Shown here one piece after another: positions 39,741 to 52,400 of a stretch of DNA of 64,000 bases. Each line of letters opens with the position of its first letter. The first letter of the stretch is position 1. The notes below the pieces were generated by a model. It made no database searches and was not told the DNA's origin. It saw only the letters and a list, made by a program, of their open reading frames with translations. The translations under genes were made by a program, and so were the position numbers. Source of the DNA: Orobanche coerulescens (Eukaryota; Streptophyta; Magnoliopsida; Lamiales; Orobanchaceae); NCBI GenBank assembly GCA_033398695.1, contig CM065815.1, positions 10,968,501 to 11,032,500 on the forward strand, in the 5' to 3' direction.

Positions 39741-41830
39741 TGTAATACCCGGTTGTAATTCATCATTATCATTCAGTAATTTCATTCGGTGATTGTCACT
39801 CGGTGGATTTTCACTCATTTATAATCATTCATCAATCATGTTCGTTCACCGTGTTCACCGCTCTAAAACTTCGAGTTGTGTATCGTTATTGTTCATTGTT
39901 TCAACTTTCCTCATATGAGTTCGACTTTGTTAGATCACCATTAATTTTTGGTGACTTCAAAATTCTAAATCTTTGCAATATTATAGAACATCGAGTTAGC
40001 TTTCCAATGGTTCAAACGGTGAGTCAATCGGAGTCCGACGAGAGAGTTATGGTCGTTTTAGCTCACCCGCTCATTTTTCGCTTATTGGCGATCACCGCCG
40101 ACCGACTCGGCCGTGTCGTCCGACACGGCCCGTGCCGTACTCGTCCGAAATGCCGAGTCTCTGCCACAGACTCGACCGTCGCTTGGCACGGCCGAGTCGA
40201 ACTCTTCCGGATAAGCCGAACCGATCGCTGACACGCCCGACCGTGTTCCGTGACACGGCCGAGTCATGCCGAAGTCAGCCGGACGGGTCACTATCGGAAG
40301 GCCCTTCGCGCCGCGACCGTGTCAAGCGCAGACACGGTCGAGTCCCTCGCCGGGCCACCAGGCGACACGACCGTGCCGATCGGCACGGGCCGTGTCCGGC
40401 AGGCGATCAACCCCTATAAATTCATTTTTTGAGCATTTCAGCTCATTTCTTTCCCTTTTCTTCACCTACAACCGAGAGAGAGAGCTTGAGGGAGGGTTTT
40501 TCCTTCACAAATCATTGAGTGTTTGATTTTCTTCATCTCCTTTCGATCGTGAAGCCCGGACAATCAATCCAACGCGTGTTCTACGGATCTTAGTACTTGA
40601 ATCTCCGAAGGTAACATCTCTAGAACCATACTTTCGAATAATTGGGGATTTTGGGGTTTTTGTCCGATTCTTTCCGTTTTGTTGATAGATTCTTGATGAA
40701 TATGATTAATCTTGTTGCTATCATAAATTTTCCTACGAATTCAGAGTATATTTTCATAGTTTTGCAGAATCGAGAGGGTTTGGTTGTGGTCCGCCCTCGT
40801 TATTATTTTGTGCGAATATACACGAATCGTAGGCGGGTTTTCGGGTGTATTCCATTTCCGTATTCGACTAGAGTTGGTTGTAATTATGTTCTTCGAATCG
40901 TTAGGTTTGGTTCCGTTGATTCCTAGTGTTCGTCGGTGATTATCCTTTCCGTTCGTTGCGTCATCAAAATATTCAAGGCAAGTAATTCTTGGAAACCTTT
41001 ATGCTTAATGTGAAATGGTAATGTATATTGTGTGTGCTTTACTCACCTCGGGAGGGTCCGACGGGGCCTCGAGGGAATCTATGGCTTCGTCCTGGATTCA
41101 TGAGTTTGATTCGCTAGCCAGCTCGGGAGGGTCCTTAGAGGCCTCGAGTGGGATTCGTGGCTTCGTCCGGTCTAGGTGACGTGTGGTGCTTGACTTGTTT
41201 TATGAATGTGGCCAGCTCGGGAGGGTCCTTAGAGGCCTCGAGTGGGATTCGTGGCTTCGTCCCGGTCCTAGGCAAATTAATTGTATTTGTTGTTTCCTAA
41301 AAGACATGTCTTATTTTGGTCTTCGAAATGATATTGGTGCATGTACTATGAAATGTGTAAGCGATTGGTTTGCCTTGATTACTTGTACTAGCGTAATTGC
41401 TAACCCCTCTGGGGACCCGTTTTGGGGAAATTCTTGTTATGGATTTCAGGTTATGATCATCCGGACGAGCGGGCACAGACAAGACGAGGACGTTGGCCGT
41501 GGTCGTTGACATGTGCATTTGGGTCTTTCTATTTCCTTGTCCATTTTGAATTGATTGTTCTAATAATTATAAACTTATAGAGTGTACTCGCGAGTACTTA
41601 GGCTTTTCAAATTCAAACTCCGTGTTGTACTACTTTTAAATTGTTACATTGTTGGTTGATGATCATTTCGCCGGTTGCTCCGGGCGTAACTTTTTATGTC
41701 TTATAATTAAATGTGTGTCCTAGCTAACCGGGATGGTTAGTCGAGTGGAGTTTTCTTGTTTGTAGCCTGGTGGGTCCCATGTGGGGGTCCACGGCGCTGT
41801 AATATACTCTGAATATCTCGGGGTGTTACA
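39741..41830 (+). repeat. 3' LTR of the Tekay-type element
   Basis: It matches the LTR at 32805 nearly throughout. The TATA box is at 40415-40420, the perfect GC-rich dyad at 40109-40130, and the triplicated module at about 41046-41272. Differences are mainly short indels in the GC-rich block before the TATA box. Confidence 0.95.
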
Positions 41831-43601
41831 TATTTAACCGTGCATATCCTGTTTTACTTTAATTATCAGATTTTTATTTACTATTTCAATATTAATTCGT
41901 TTGTGTATTTAGAATAATTATGCTTAAATTATAGTTAGGGTTCATAATTTTATAGCTTTTGGTATAAAATTAGGGTTTCTCATTTTTATGTATTTAAATC
42001 AAGTGTTTCTGATTTTTTGAATTTCAATGAAGGTTTCTATTTTTTTTAATGAGGGTTGTAATTTGGGGAAATTATTAAAAGGAACCAACATGAATCTTTT
42101 ATTAGAATGTGCATTACATTTTTTTTTAATCTAGAATAAGTTAGATTGTATTTTTGAAATCAAAATCAATAGTAAAACATTAATTTAAAATTGTAAATAA
42201 CATGTTGTAAATTTTTTTGATACATGCTGAATTAATTAAATTATGTCATTTCGACAGGTGGATTCATTTATGCAAATGGATGATTATGGTGATGATGATG
42301 AGACAATTGATGGACTTGAGATTGGGGAACATATAGATTTGTTTGCTATTGATAGTCAAACTCAATCTCAAACTGAAACTGGTCAGTCCATGGTAGCTGA
42401 GGAAGACCCATCAAATGTTGGAAAGCAAAAACGCTCTAAGAAATCAATTGTGCATCAAGAGATGGTTGTTGTAACTCTGCAAGGTGACATCAAAAAGTGG
42501 AAGTGTAAGTATTGCTCGTCCCTCTATACATTTGATGGAACTGGTGGCAGTACCTCTAATGCTTTAAAACATTTGCACAAATGCTATAAGAGAAAGTTGG
42601 CATTGGAAAAAGATGAAAAAGATAACATTGTACAAGCAAAGCTAAATATCAATACTTTCGGTCGTAATGGTGCTCCAAATCTTGCCAATTGGTAATACAA
42701 GCATTCTAAGGTAAAAGAGCTTGCTGCCCATTTGGTCTTAGGTCATGAATATCCATTTATGATAATGGAAGGGGTTATCTTTAACTGTTTTTTGCAAGAG
42801 ATATATCCAGGGTATAGAAGGATAACACGTCATGCTGTTAAGGCAGAATGTGAACTGTTTTATACTAATGAAAAAACACGAATAAAAATAGTTATGTCTA
42901 AAGTGCATAGGATTAGTTTAACAACTGACTTATGGTGGTCAGGGGAGCAAAAAACAGGTTATATGGCTGTAACTTCTCATATTATAGACTCAAAATGGGA
43001 ACTTCATAAGAGGGTGTTGTCTTTTATAAATGTACCTCCGCCTCATTCCGAGGAGGTGCTTGCTAGGGAATTGATTAAGGTCATGGATGATTGGCGCATT
43101 AAGGATAAAGTTGCGTCTATTAGTGTCGATAATGCATCTGCCAATGACAATTGTATTGCACGATTGAAAGCTGATTTTACTAATAAGAAAAATCTTATGC
43201 TGGATGGCCAATTATTTCATGTGCGTTGTTGTGCACATATCTTGAACTTGTTGGTTCAAGATGGCCTTGGTGTTATTAAAATAGTGGTAGAAAAAATCAG
43301 AGGAGGTGTGAAGTATTTGTTAAACTCTGAGGCTAGATGCAAGCAGTTTGTAAAGATTGTTAAAGAGTTGGGCCTTGTTGGCAAGATGCAAGTTTTAGAT
43401 ACTAAAACACGGTGGAATTCAACTTGGTTAATGTTGTCTACTACTTGTTTCTATAAGACTGTTTAGCCAAGGTATGCGGAGGAGAATACAACATTTGCTC
43501 ACTATCTCCCTACTGATATTGATTGGGAGGAGGTTAGTGATATATGCACTTTTTTGGAGGTTTTTGCTGATGTTATCAAGATTATTAGTGGCAGTTATTA
43601 T

Positions 43602-46476
43602 TATAACACCCCCAGATCAAACCGGGAATATTACACGCCGCAGACCCTCTCCGTGAGGATCCACCAGGCTAGACATCAAAACAACACATTACATTACATA
43701 CCGACGAATCAAAATAATGGGCCAATAGACCGATTTGGTCTTTCGTCACTGACTTACAAATCAAAATACATAAACTCATCCAGACTCATACCCACGCAAG
43801 GGTAAAATACTAGCAACAACGAACAATAAGACAGCGGAAAAGACAATACAATGAACTCCGACTAACTGAACCCAAAACTGGCCTTCGTGTGATTAGTATC
43901 ATTCGTCTTTCATCATCCCTCGTGCCGATCCTGTGTCTTGCTCCCGAAAACCTGCATGTACCTGGACACAATACAGATATCCACCCCGATTTCTCGGGGT
44001 TAGCAAACTCCACTGTTTCGCTAGTGCAAGTATAAAGTGCAAATACGAGCCATACACAACACATTCCGAGAATACAACGAAAGACTTCCCGAGGTATATT
44101 TAGTTAAAAATAGTTCAAGTCTTGAAAGTAGAAACGAAGTAAGTAAGCACTTTGAAAACACTTCCAAATCTCGGGAGTTTTGAAAACATCAAAAATTAAA
44201 AATGTTCTTAATTCCTCGAAAGCCATTTAGGGTCACAATTTCCAAAGTTCATTTTTCAAAATACAAATCCGTTTAACAAAACACGGTCCACGACCCAACC
44301 ATTCCTATCACAAAACACGGGGTCCACGACCCGATCATCCACTTCAATTCACTAACAAGGACACATTACACATAACACATTATTCTTATGCCATTCTAGC
44401 CAAGCACCAAGACTCGAAATATAATGTCTCTCGACCCGAGCACAAAGCATTGTGATACTAGGACAATATCACAATTAACGAAAACATCAACGTCATCCTC
44501 AAGATGAAAACCACAATCAGTAACCCGCGGCGTACCCCTTAGTATCGACCCCGGACATCCCGTCGGACACTGGGTGGGAAACCACTTCGCGGCCGTACCC
44601 CAGTATCGACCCCGGACATCCCGTCGGACACTCGGTGGAAGTTCATCCACACACGCACCCAAGTCCACTTCCGTGGCCGTACCCCTTAGTATCGACCCCG
44701 GACATCCCGTCGGACACTCCGGTGGAAGGAACAACACACACACACGTTCCAAAATCACGGTTGCAAACCACAAGCCTCGAAGGTCAATCACGATATATAG
44801 TCGAGGTACCTTACTAGAATGGCCAGTTCATCCAACATATACTCACGACCAAGTAATGATACGATTCACAAGGAAGCACAAGATTTCAACAGCACCGAAC
44901 GACACAACTAATATCACTCAAACTCACATATTCATCCATAAACACGTGACTCCAAGCACATAATTTGACAAAAGAATTACACTTTACATTTACCAACGAC
45001 ATAATCATACGCAATGACATCACAAGAAAGTAAGGTGATTCTATACTCGACACTAGCTCGCATATTCAACTAAGCACATTAATTCCCGACACACACGGGT
45101 CACCTTTACAAAAGCATGATGATAAATATTCCGATTTCTTTGGAAAATGGTTATTAATATTTATTTAGCACATATCGACGATTAACAATCATAATATCCA
45201 CAAAACACGTAATGTATGGGCAAGATACTTGCCTCGATAATCGATGTCGGACACTCCCACAATCACGGATCAGTCGGGACACCTCGAACACCTACGGTTC
45301 TCCGGCGAAGACAACGAATACACCCACGATCGAAAAGTTTGAAGAAAACGACGAACGGAAGGGTTCCGACTCGAATTCTTTGTGAGAAATCTGACCCTAA
45401 CATCATACCATCAATAAATTAACGAACGAACGAGGAAGAATAATCGTAGAACGCTCGAATCCTCTTTGTGACATTTTATCGGACACCTTCAAGGCGTCGA
45501 TAAGAAACTCAATAAAACGACAAATCCTCGGCGATTCAACCGAGGAACAGCAAGGAATTCGACATAATAATGTTTAACAATCATAAATACATCACTATTC
45601 TGAGTTAAAACGGATTAAACGGACAAATCGAACAAAATCCCCAAAACTAGATTTTAAGAAAACTTGCCTTGATTATTTGGATTGAAGGATGTTACGTGAT
45701 GATCAATTGATGTTATGAACTCCAAAACTTCGTGGATTCATAGTATAACAACATGTCTTCGACTTCCCAAAGACTCCACCATGACAGAAGGATAGGGAAT
45801 GAAATGAGTGAAAAAAACGACTGCTCGGCCATATTTATAGGCTGCCGGACATCGCAAGAAGAACGGCCGCAGCGCCGTGTGTCTCGGCCGTGTCTCGGCA
45901 GTGCGATCTGGCCGACCGCAGAGACACGGCGCACGCAGGCGTTTGCCAGGCCGTGTTGCACAGCTGGCAGCCCCTCCCGACAAACGAAAATTACGTCCGA
46001 ACGACCCCGAAACCCGAACCTGAATACGAATCGAAGTTACGGTTACGAAGTAATCGCAAAGACGAATCTAAGAGCTAATAGAACACACGATTCCGACCAC
46101 CCGAAGGCTCGGAATTCGACAACGGAAGTAATTACCCAAAACTTTGGGAAATTACGAAAATGGCCCAAAACGTCCGAAAATCACGATACGCGATCGAAAC
46201 ACCAAACCAAAGCTCGCAACATGAATAATAACATTAAATGAACTTACGAGAAACTCGAAACAACAGTTTCGGACGAGATTCGCAAGAATCGAACTCAAGT
46301 GCGAAAAAGTCGCTAAAAAGCTCGGAACTCAACAAAACGATACCGAAACGAACTCGGATGACAAAAAGTGCAGAATTAATCATTCTCGAAATGACGAAAC
46401 GGTCATGAGCGAGTCGTAAAAACGGACTCCGGCTGAAAAAGAAATTTACCGAAAATCGAAAATTGCGGATATTACA
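43602..46476 (-). repeat. Solo LTR, Ty3/gypsy Tekay-like, 2.9 kb
   Basis: On the minus strand it starts TGTAATATCCGC and ends GGGGGTGTTATA, close to the ends of the Tekay LTR at 32805. ATTAT is duplicated exactly at 43597-43601 and 46477-46481. There is no primer site, coding sequence or second LTR, so it is the product of LTR-LTR recombination. On the minus strand a TATAAATA box lies at 45832-45839. Three copies of a CGTACCCC..AGTATCGACC block occur at about 44531, 44594 and 44677. It interrupts the hAT transposase gene. Confidence 0.92.
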
Positions 46477-46689
46477 ATTATCCCACTGTGAACTTGATTT
46501 TGGGTGAGTTGTACAGGGTAAAGGTACTTTTGGATGAGAGCACTAAATCAACTGATAAGCCTCACTTGCAAATAATGGCAACTGAAATGCAAAAGAAATA
46601 TGACAAATATTGGTCACAAGGAAATTTGTTGCTATCTATTGGGGCTTTTCTTGATCCAAGGTAACTTCTACTATGTATTTTATATTATG

Positions 46690-47200
46690 ATATTATGGGA
46701 TTGTCGGCTGAAATTATAGATATATTGGTTGTTTTACTATTGTTGCCTTGAATATGGAAATGCATAGCCTGTGATGTTTTTATATTCTGAGGCAATTTTA
46801 ATTGACATTTTATGGGCTGCTTCTGTTCAGATGTTGTGGGATTGTTGGCTGAAATTGTGGATATGTTGGTTGTTTAACTATTGTTGCCTTGAATATGGAA
46901 ATGCATAGCCTGTGATGTTTTTATATTCTGAGGCAATTTTATTTGACATTTTATGGGCTGCTTCTGTTCAGATTTTAAGCGATTGTTGGCTGAAATTGTG
47001 GATATGTTGGTTGTTTAACTATTGTTGCCTCGAATATGGAAATGCATAGCCTGTGATGTTTTTATATTTTGAGGCAATTTTAATTGACATTTTATGGGCT
47101 GCTTCTGTTCAGATTTTAAGCTGATTGTTGACATTTTAAGCTGCTTCTGTTTACATTTTAAGCTGCTTCTGTTGACATTTTAAGCTGCTTCTATTATGTT
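46690..47200. repeat. Three tandem 141-bp repeats in a transposase intron
   Basis: The unit begins near GATTGTTGGCTGAAAT and ends GCTGCTTCTGTTCAG. Copies are at about 46690-46830, 46831-46971 and 46972-47111, followed by a decayed string of ATTTTAAGCTGCTTCTGTT words. It lies wholly inside the inferred intron 46661-47241. Confidence 0.85.
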
Positions 47201-48531
47201 CTGCTTCTAATATGCATTTTATGTTTTGTTTATATTCTTAGGTATAAATTATTCTTTATCTCATGTGTTTATCCTCACTTGTATGGTGGAGCAACAGATA
47301 AATACAAAGATGAGTTAACAAACAGCATACATGATTTGTTCTTGGAATATGAGAAATTGTATAAGAAAGATAATGACTTGGAAGGTTATAGTAAACAACT
47401 TGTGGTTTCAACTAGTTCACGTTCTGGGTTGGGGAAAAGAAGTTTTGAAATGTACGCTGAAAGTGTCGTTGTAGTAGACAAAGCGAAGTCCGATCTTGAT
47501 TACTATCTTGAAGAAGATCGTCTTAGAATTGGAGAAGGGACAAAGTTTGATGTTCTGCAGTGGTGGAAGGCTAACGAACCAAAGTTCCCTGTTCTTAGTA
47601 AGTTGGCTAAGGATGTTCTCTCAATTCTTATTACAACTGTTGCTTCGGAAGCAACGTTTAGTGCGGGAAAAAGAGTCATTGACCCAAAGAGGGCGTCAAT
47701 GAAGGTGGAAACCGTTGAAAGGATACTTTGTAGAGGTGATTGGGTAAAAGAGTTATATGGGATCAAAAGAGGGCATGGGAAGCATATTGTAAGTTTTCAT
47801 TCGTTTAATTTTTTTCTCTTTGGTGATTGTATATGTTCTGTTGCTACTATTGAGTATTGACAATTGTATTCATTTATTTAGCTTGAAACAGATAAAGAGC
47901 GTTTGAACTACGACTTTGGGCAGGTAATTTATTACATCTCATTATTCTGATTTATTGTACCTTAGAATGACTTTGTTGTTTATTTGTTTGTGATACTAAC
48001 TTTTGAATATTATTTTTTTAATGTAGTTGGATATCGGAGACACCGCTTCATCAGTCGCTTGAGAGCTTATGATGATTGGTGAACTTGCTTATGATCTTTT
48101 TGAGCCTATGATGAACATGTTCGGAGGCTGTTATTTTGAATGTAACTGCAAAGTAGCTATTGAAATTATTTAAAATTTGTCTATCTATTTCGCGTGTATA
48201 AAGAATATGTTCTGAAGCTCTAATTTAGATGTACTTAATTTGTCTATGTATTTTGAAACTTAAGTTAGGCAGGTTATTGAATCCGTCACAAATAATTTTT
48301 TGGTTCTGCTTCGGGTAATTAATGAGTACAGGAACCGGTCTTATCGGTTCTTACTGGTTCGGGTCTTACCGGTCTCGTCTAAAGTACCCGTTAGGCTTAC
48401 CAGACCGGTTTCGATTCTGAAATTAGAACCGATTGCTTATCGGTCCGGTTCCCGGTATACCCGGTAACCTTACCGGGTCTGGCCCGCTAAGCCAATACCC
48501 GGACCGAACCGGACCGGTAACACCCCTAATA

Positions 48532-49085
48532 GGGCCTGACTATGGTGGAAACACACTTAATGGTGAAATCTAGAACCCAATTTTATTATTAAGTAATTTT
48601 ATTGCATATTTGTTATTATTTGTTGCATCAAGGTGGTCGCTAGTATATACAACAAATAATACAATAAAAAAATACATAAATGCATATAATTCTACTCATC
48701 TACGACCGTTAGATCACTAATATCAATGGCCTACAAAAGTTTCTAGATTTCATAAGGTAATTAGTTTTCATATGATCTATTTCCATATATATATATATAT
48801 ATATATATGGGGATTGACTATGGTGGAAACATCTTTAATTGTGAAATCTAGAAATCAATTGCATTATTAAGTAATTTCATTGCATATTTGTTATTATTTG
48901 TTGCATCAAGTTGGTCGATAGTATATGCAACAAATAATGCAATAAAAAAATACATAAATGCATATAATTCTACTCATCTACGGCCGTTAGATCACTAATA
49001 TCAATGACCTACAAAAGTTTCTAGATTTCACAAGGTAATTAGTTTTCATATTATCAATTTCCTATATATATATATATATATATGG
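48532..49085. repeat. Two tandem copies of a 277-bp repeat
   Basis: Each copy starts GACTATGGTGGAAACA, contains TTGTTATTATTTGTTGCATC and CCGTTAGATCACTAATATC, and ends in an (AT)n run. Copies are 48532-48808 and 48809-49085, with about 90% identity by eye. The hAT element at 32188 inserted at the edge of the first copy. Confidence 0.85.
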
Positions 49086-49224
49086 GGGCGGAGGGAGAGG
49101 GGGTCCACGGACCCCCCCGCGAATGGAAATTCCCTTATAAAATAGGGAAAATTATATATATAGTTGTCCGACCTCCGTAATTTTTATAGCTCCGGACCCT
49201 CCTGAGTAAATGCTCTGCTTACGC

Positions 49225-49281
<57 letters not shown>
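49086..49281. repeat. Transposon debris and (TA)n microsatellite
   Basis: A GC-rich G/C dyad, GGGGGTCCACGGACCCCC, lies at about 49097-49114, followed by a segment ending CTTACGCCACT that resembles the end of common plant repeats, and then a run of about 26 TA dinucleotides (49230-49281). Confidence 0.6.
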
Positions 49282-49285
<4 letters not shown>

Positions 49286-49494
49286 TCAGGAGAAAGTAAA
49301 AGACTGTAAATAGAGTCAATCAATTGTATTCATAACACTGATAGAGGGGCCTTTATATAGGCATTGCAATAAGAGTCCTTCCATACATAGGATTCCTAGA
49401 TAAGGTAAAACATCTAATAGGATCCTACTACCTCTAGAAGGGTCTAGAACTTTCCATCTATGTATCTACAACCAGTATTAGGTAAGACACATCA
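49282..49494 (-). repeat. 3' LTR of the non-coding element
   Basis: 213 bp. It matches 56042-56253 with few differences; a short segment near 49433-49455 (TAGAAGGGTCTAGAAC) differs from TGTGGAAGTGCAAC in the other copy. Confidence 0.85.
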
Positions 49495-52400
49495 GGGGAA
49501 TAATAATTCCCGGAACACTCCCCCTGTGTCGAGCACTAATACAACAATGGTGCAGAAAATGTTGCCTTCGTAAAAACCTATTCCAAGCCAAAACAAAACC
49601 CCATGGGAAAAATAAAGGCTTGATGAGGAAAAGATTGCAACGCACCAACATAACATGTCATGTATACTCCTTCTGATGTATACATAATGACTCCCCCTGA
49701 TGAGTACCTCAAATCATAGGAGTCGGATGCCAAGTTGCCCTCACAACTATACCAAGGAAAAACCCAGTGGGAAAAATACCTCTTGGTCTAAGTTGAACAG
49801 AAGTACAACGCATCATTGTATGGATGTTCTCATAGGCCGCCTCGTTAAAAACCTTACCAAGTGAAAACCCAATGGTAAAAACAAACCTTGGTCTAAGGAC
49901 AAAAAGAGTGCGACACATCCAAAGTGCAGAGTCGCTAAAGACTTATCCGAAAATCAAGTTTTCTAAAGTCTTGACCTCCATGCACTAAATCAGTCATAAC
50001 TTCTTCGATTCAATAGGTATCAACGAAACTATAAGAACTTATGAAAACTAGACACCCATAGCTTTTCATTCACATACACTACGTAACCTAGATCGACCTG
50101 AGCAGATCACAAAGATCTATCGAAGTTGACTCAGCAAATTACCGGACATATCCTGTCCTACTTTGCAACAATAGTCATATGTCACCCAACATGATGGATG
50201 TGATCAAATGGTTGGTTTCCTTGGAAAGTAGACACAAACCTTTCCAATGGTACCAATTTCACCATTTTCCAGCAAGTGAGCTGCCCTGTAGGTCATATTG
50301 GAGATAGACCAACACATTCTGGGCAGATTCGGGTATCAGTTTTCAAGTGTCCTTTTATCAAGATAGAGCGAGCTTCAAGCTTCTTGTCATTCACAGACAT
50401 TGCGTGAGCGCATCCTAGGCCATCATCACAGTGGCTTTACCGTATTATTACGAATAAGTACATCGAGTCAAACATGAGTACATAATACTGTACTTTTTCT
50501 TTTCAGACTGCATCATCACTTAAGTGAGCCAAGTCTTATGATGACTTCGACTAATCATTGGGAATCATATAGGCATTACTTTATCATCTCTTAGGGAACC
50601 CGTCCCTTAGATTGCCTTAAACCGATTGATGAATACGCATCATCAAGTGTCCATAAGATCCTTTCATTCTTAACTTTGGATTTAGTAGAATCTCTTAGTC
50701 TCACAAGAGTACATCACTATAAACCCTTAGTTTTACACGCAAAAGCTTCATATCTCTTCCAAATCAAGTATATACTTAGTATGCGTTCCCGACAATCACT
50801 TGTCGATGCGCTCCGTGGTTAGGAGCCACTTGATTTGAGTCTGATCCACCACGAGATCCTTTCATCACTTAACTTAGTTCCCCACTAAGATAAGATTTAA
50901 CCACAAACTGCATGTCAGTTTTTGAAAAACTATCTAACTGAAAAGATAGTGGATGCTATAACATCCATTATGATAGCACAACTAAGTTTCATGTCATCGT
51001 AGTCGATTCCAGTGCGTTCATGAGAAACCTCGCGCCATGAGGTGAGTTTAACTCCTTCTCTCACTCACTTTGACAAAGTATACGGATAGATCTTATCTTT
51101 GGAGTGTTGGCACCACTTTAACAAAGGGTTATCACTTTGTTTATACTAGAGTCGCATATGTTTCCATTTTAGGCCAAGGCTACAACGTTGTAGATTTTCA
51201 ACGAAGTATGGTTCGAATAAACTCACATTCCACGTCCTCATGAACCGGCTTTATTCATAGAGTACTCTTTATAGATTGGCATTCATTGAGGCGTCCCCCA
51301 ATGATGACTATAATCCAGAATCACATGAGACGGATGAGTTCATTTGATCATATGATCAAGTTTCATGTACCAAGCTCGCATACATTCTTAGCGAGAGTAT
51401 TTATCGAACCAAGTGGCATCTCAATACTCGATGAGATCCACGGCCTAGTAACATCATCTACCACAATTTGTGGTGTTACCATATCACCTTTTATAGGTGA
51501 CGAACGTCCATGACCGGACACAATCCTTGCAGACATATTTGCAGCATGTATTTAATCTCGTCACTTTAGGGAACTTGGTGAGGCACAGTAGGGACAAACT
51601 ACGACAATTCCAAGTCGTTCTACTCGAACATGATCGTTCGCATCTCCCCCTAACGACGGGAAGACTAGCTCATCAAAGTGACTTACGAGATCGTTTGCCA
51701 AGGTATATTTTAAGCGGACTATGAGTGAAAGCGCATGTCATATTCATCATTTATAACCCATCATAATGCGTTGTGGTGACGCACTTTGGCACATGAACAT
51801 GTGGACGATAAAGGTTTTCAGTGTTAACGCAATCCTGTTAATAAAATGCATACTGTTACACTCGTAACTAAAAATTTGGATAATGATAGGTATAGGTGAA
51901 TATGACATGTTGACCGATGCTACATAACTGTAGCTACTGGTCTTGAGAATCTAACAAAACCGCCACCATGCACCACCGGGATCGGACATGAAGAAATGAT
52001 TGAACCGATGATAGGCCGTTGGTTTTATCGAAACTCTAGTGCTTTCTTGAAGAGTTCACTCCCTTCACCAGCCCCAAACACCTCAAAATTTCGTGAGCAT
52101 GTATAAACGGGTGTTTGGATTCCAAAACCATCAACCTTGTGGTCAAAAACCGATCGAAATGACATCGAACTGGTTGTTGGGACGGCTGGTGGTATGTGAA
52201 AACTTCATTTAAGTGGTTCACCTCCTTCCAAGTCTCCAAATGGCACCGAAATTTGTGAGAAGGTAGCCTTGGATGTTAGGAAGTACTCGTTAAAATTTCA
52301 CTTTAAGACTTGGTCTAAAAGTGGATGAACCGACCTTTACAATGACTGGTCCGCAAGTTGGACAACCATAACTGATGTTTCATCAACTTATCAATCATTG

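Larger units (their letters stand above)
32805..41830 (+). mobile_element. Ty3/gypsy chromovirus, Tekay-type, 9.0 kb
   Basis: Two 2.09-kb LTRs, a primer site close to that of initiator Met-tRNA, gag, protease, RT, RNase H, integrase and a C-terminal chromodomain-like segment are all present in the expected order. TATTT is duplicated exactly at 32800-32804 and 41831-41835. The long LTR and the HGVEEATWE chromodomain motif point to the Tekay (Del) clade. The LTRs are very similar, so insertion is recent relative to the host hAT element, yet the coding frames are broken. Confidence 0.95.
42243..48062 (+). pseudogene. hAT transposase, BED finger and hATC domain
   Basis: RICESLEEPER/DAYSLEEPER-like transposase that would cut and reinsert the surrounding element. 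A BED-type zinc finger (KWKCKYCSSLYTF, ALKHLHKC; about 42500-42580) comes first. The RNase H-like core follows with ISLTTDLWW and SVDNASANDN (about 42910-43160). The C-terminal hATC dimerisation region has DVLQWWKANEPKFPVLSKLA and ASEATFS (about 47548-47665). Inferred exons near the end are up to 46660, 47242-47788, 47882-47923 and 48027-48062, with GT/AG borders in phase. In-frame stops at 42693-42695 and 43464-43466 and the solo LTR at 43602-46476 disable it. The true start may be a later ATG (42270 or 42279). Confidence 0.88.
32188..48528 (+). mobile_element. hAT transposon with two nested insertions
   Basis: Ends are TAGGGCTGTTAGCGGTCC (left) and, on the other strand, TAGGGGTGTTACCGGTCC (right). 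The flanks ATAGGGAC (32180-32187) and ATAGGGCC (48529-48536) agree at 7 of 8 positions. Removing the insertions at 32805-41830 and 43602-46476 leaves about 4.4 kb, normal for an autonomous hAT element. Subterminal regions (32188-32345 and 48330-48528) are packed with ACCGGT/GGTCCG words, likely transposase binding sites. The leader at 32440-32800 and 41836-42242 is non-coding. The transposase gene is on the plus strand. Confidence 0.9.

Noticed and set aside
43602..46476. Full-length retrotransposon instead of a solo LTR
   Set aside because: Only 2.9 kb between exact 5-bp duplications, with no primer site, polypurine tract, coding sequence or internal LTR pair.
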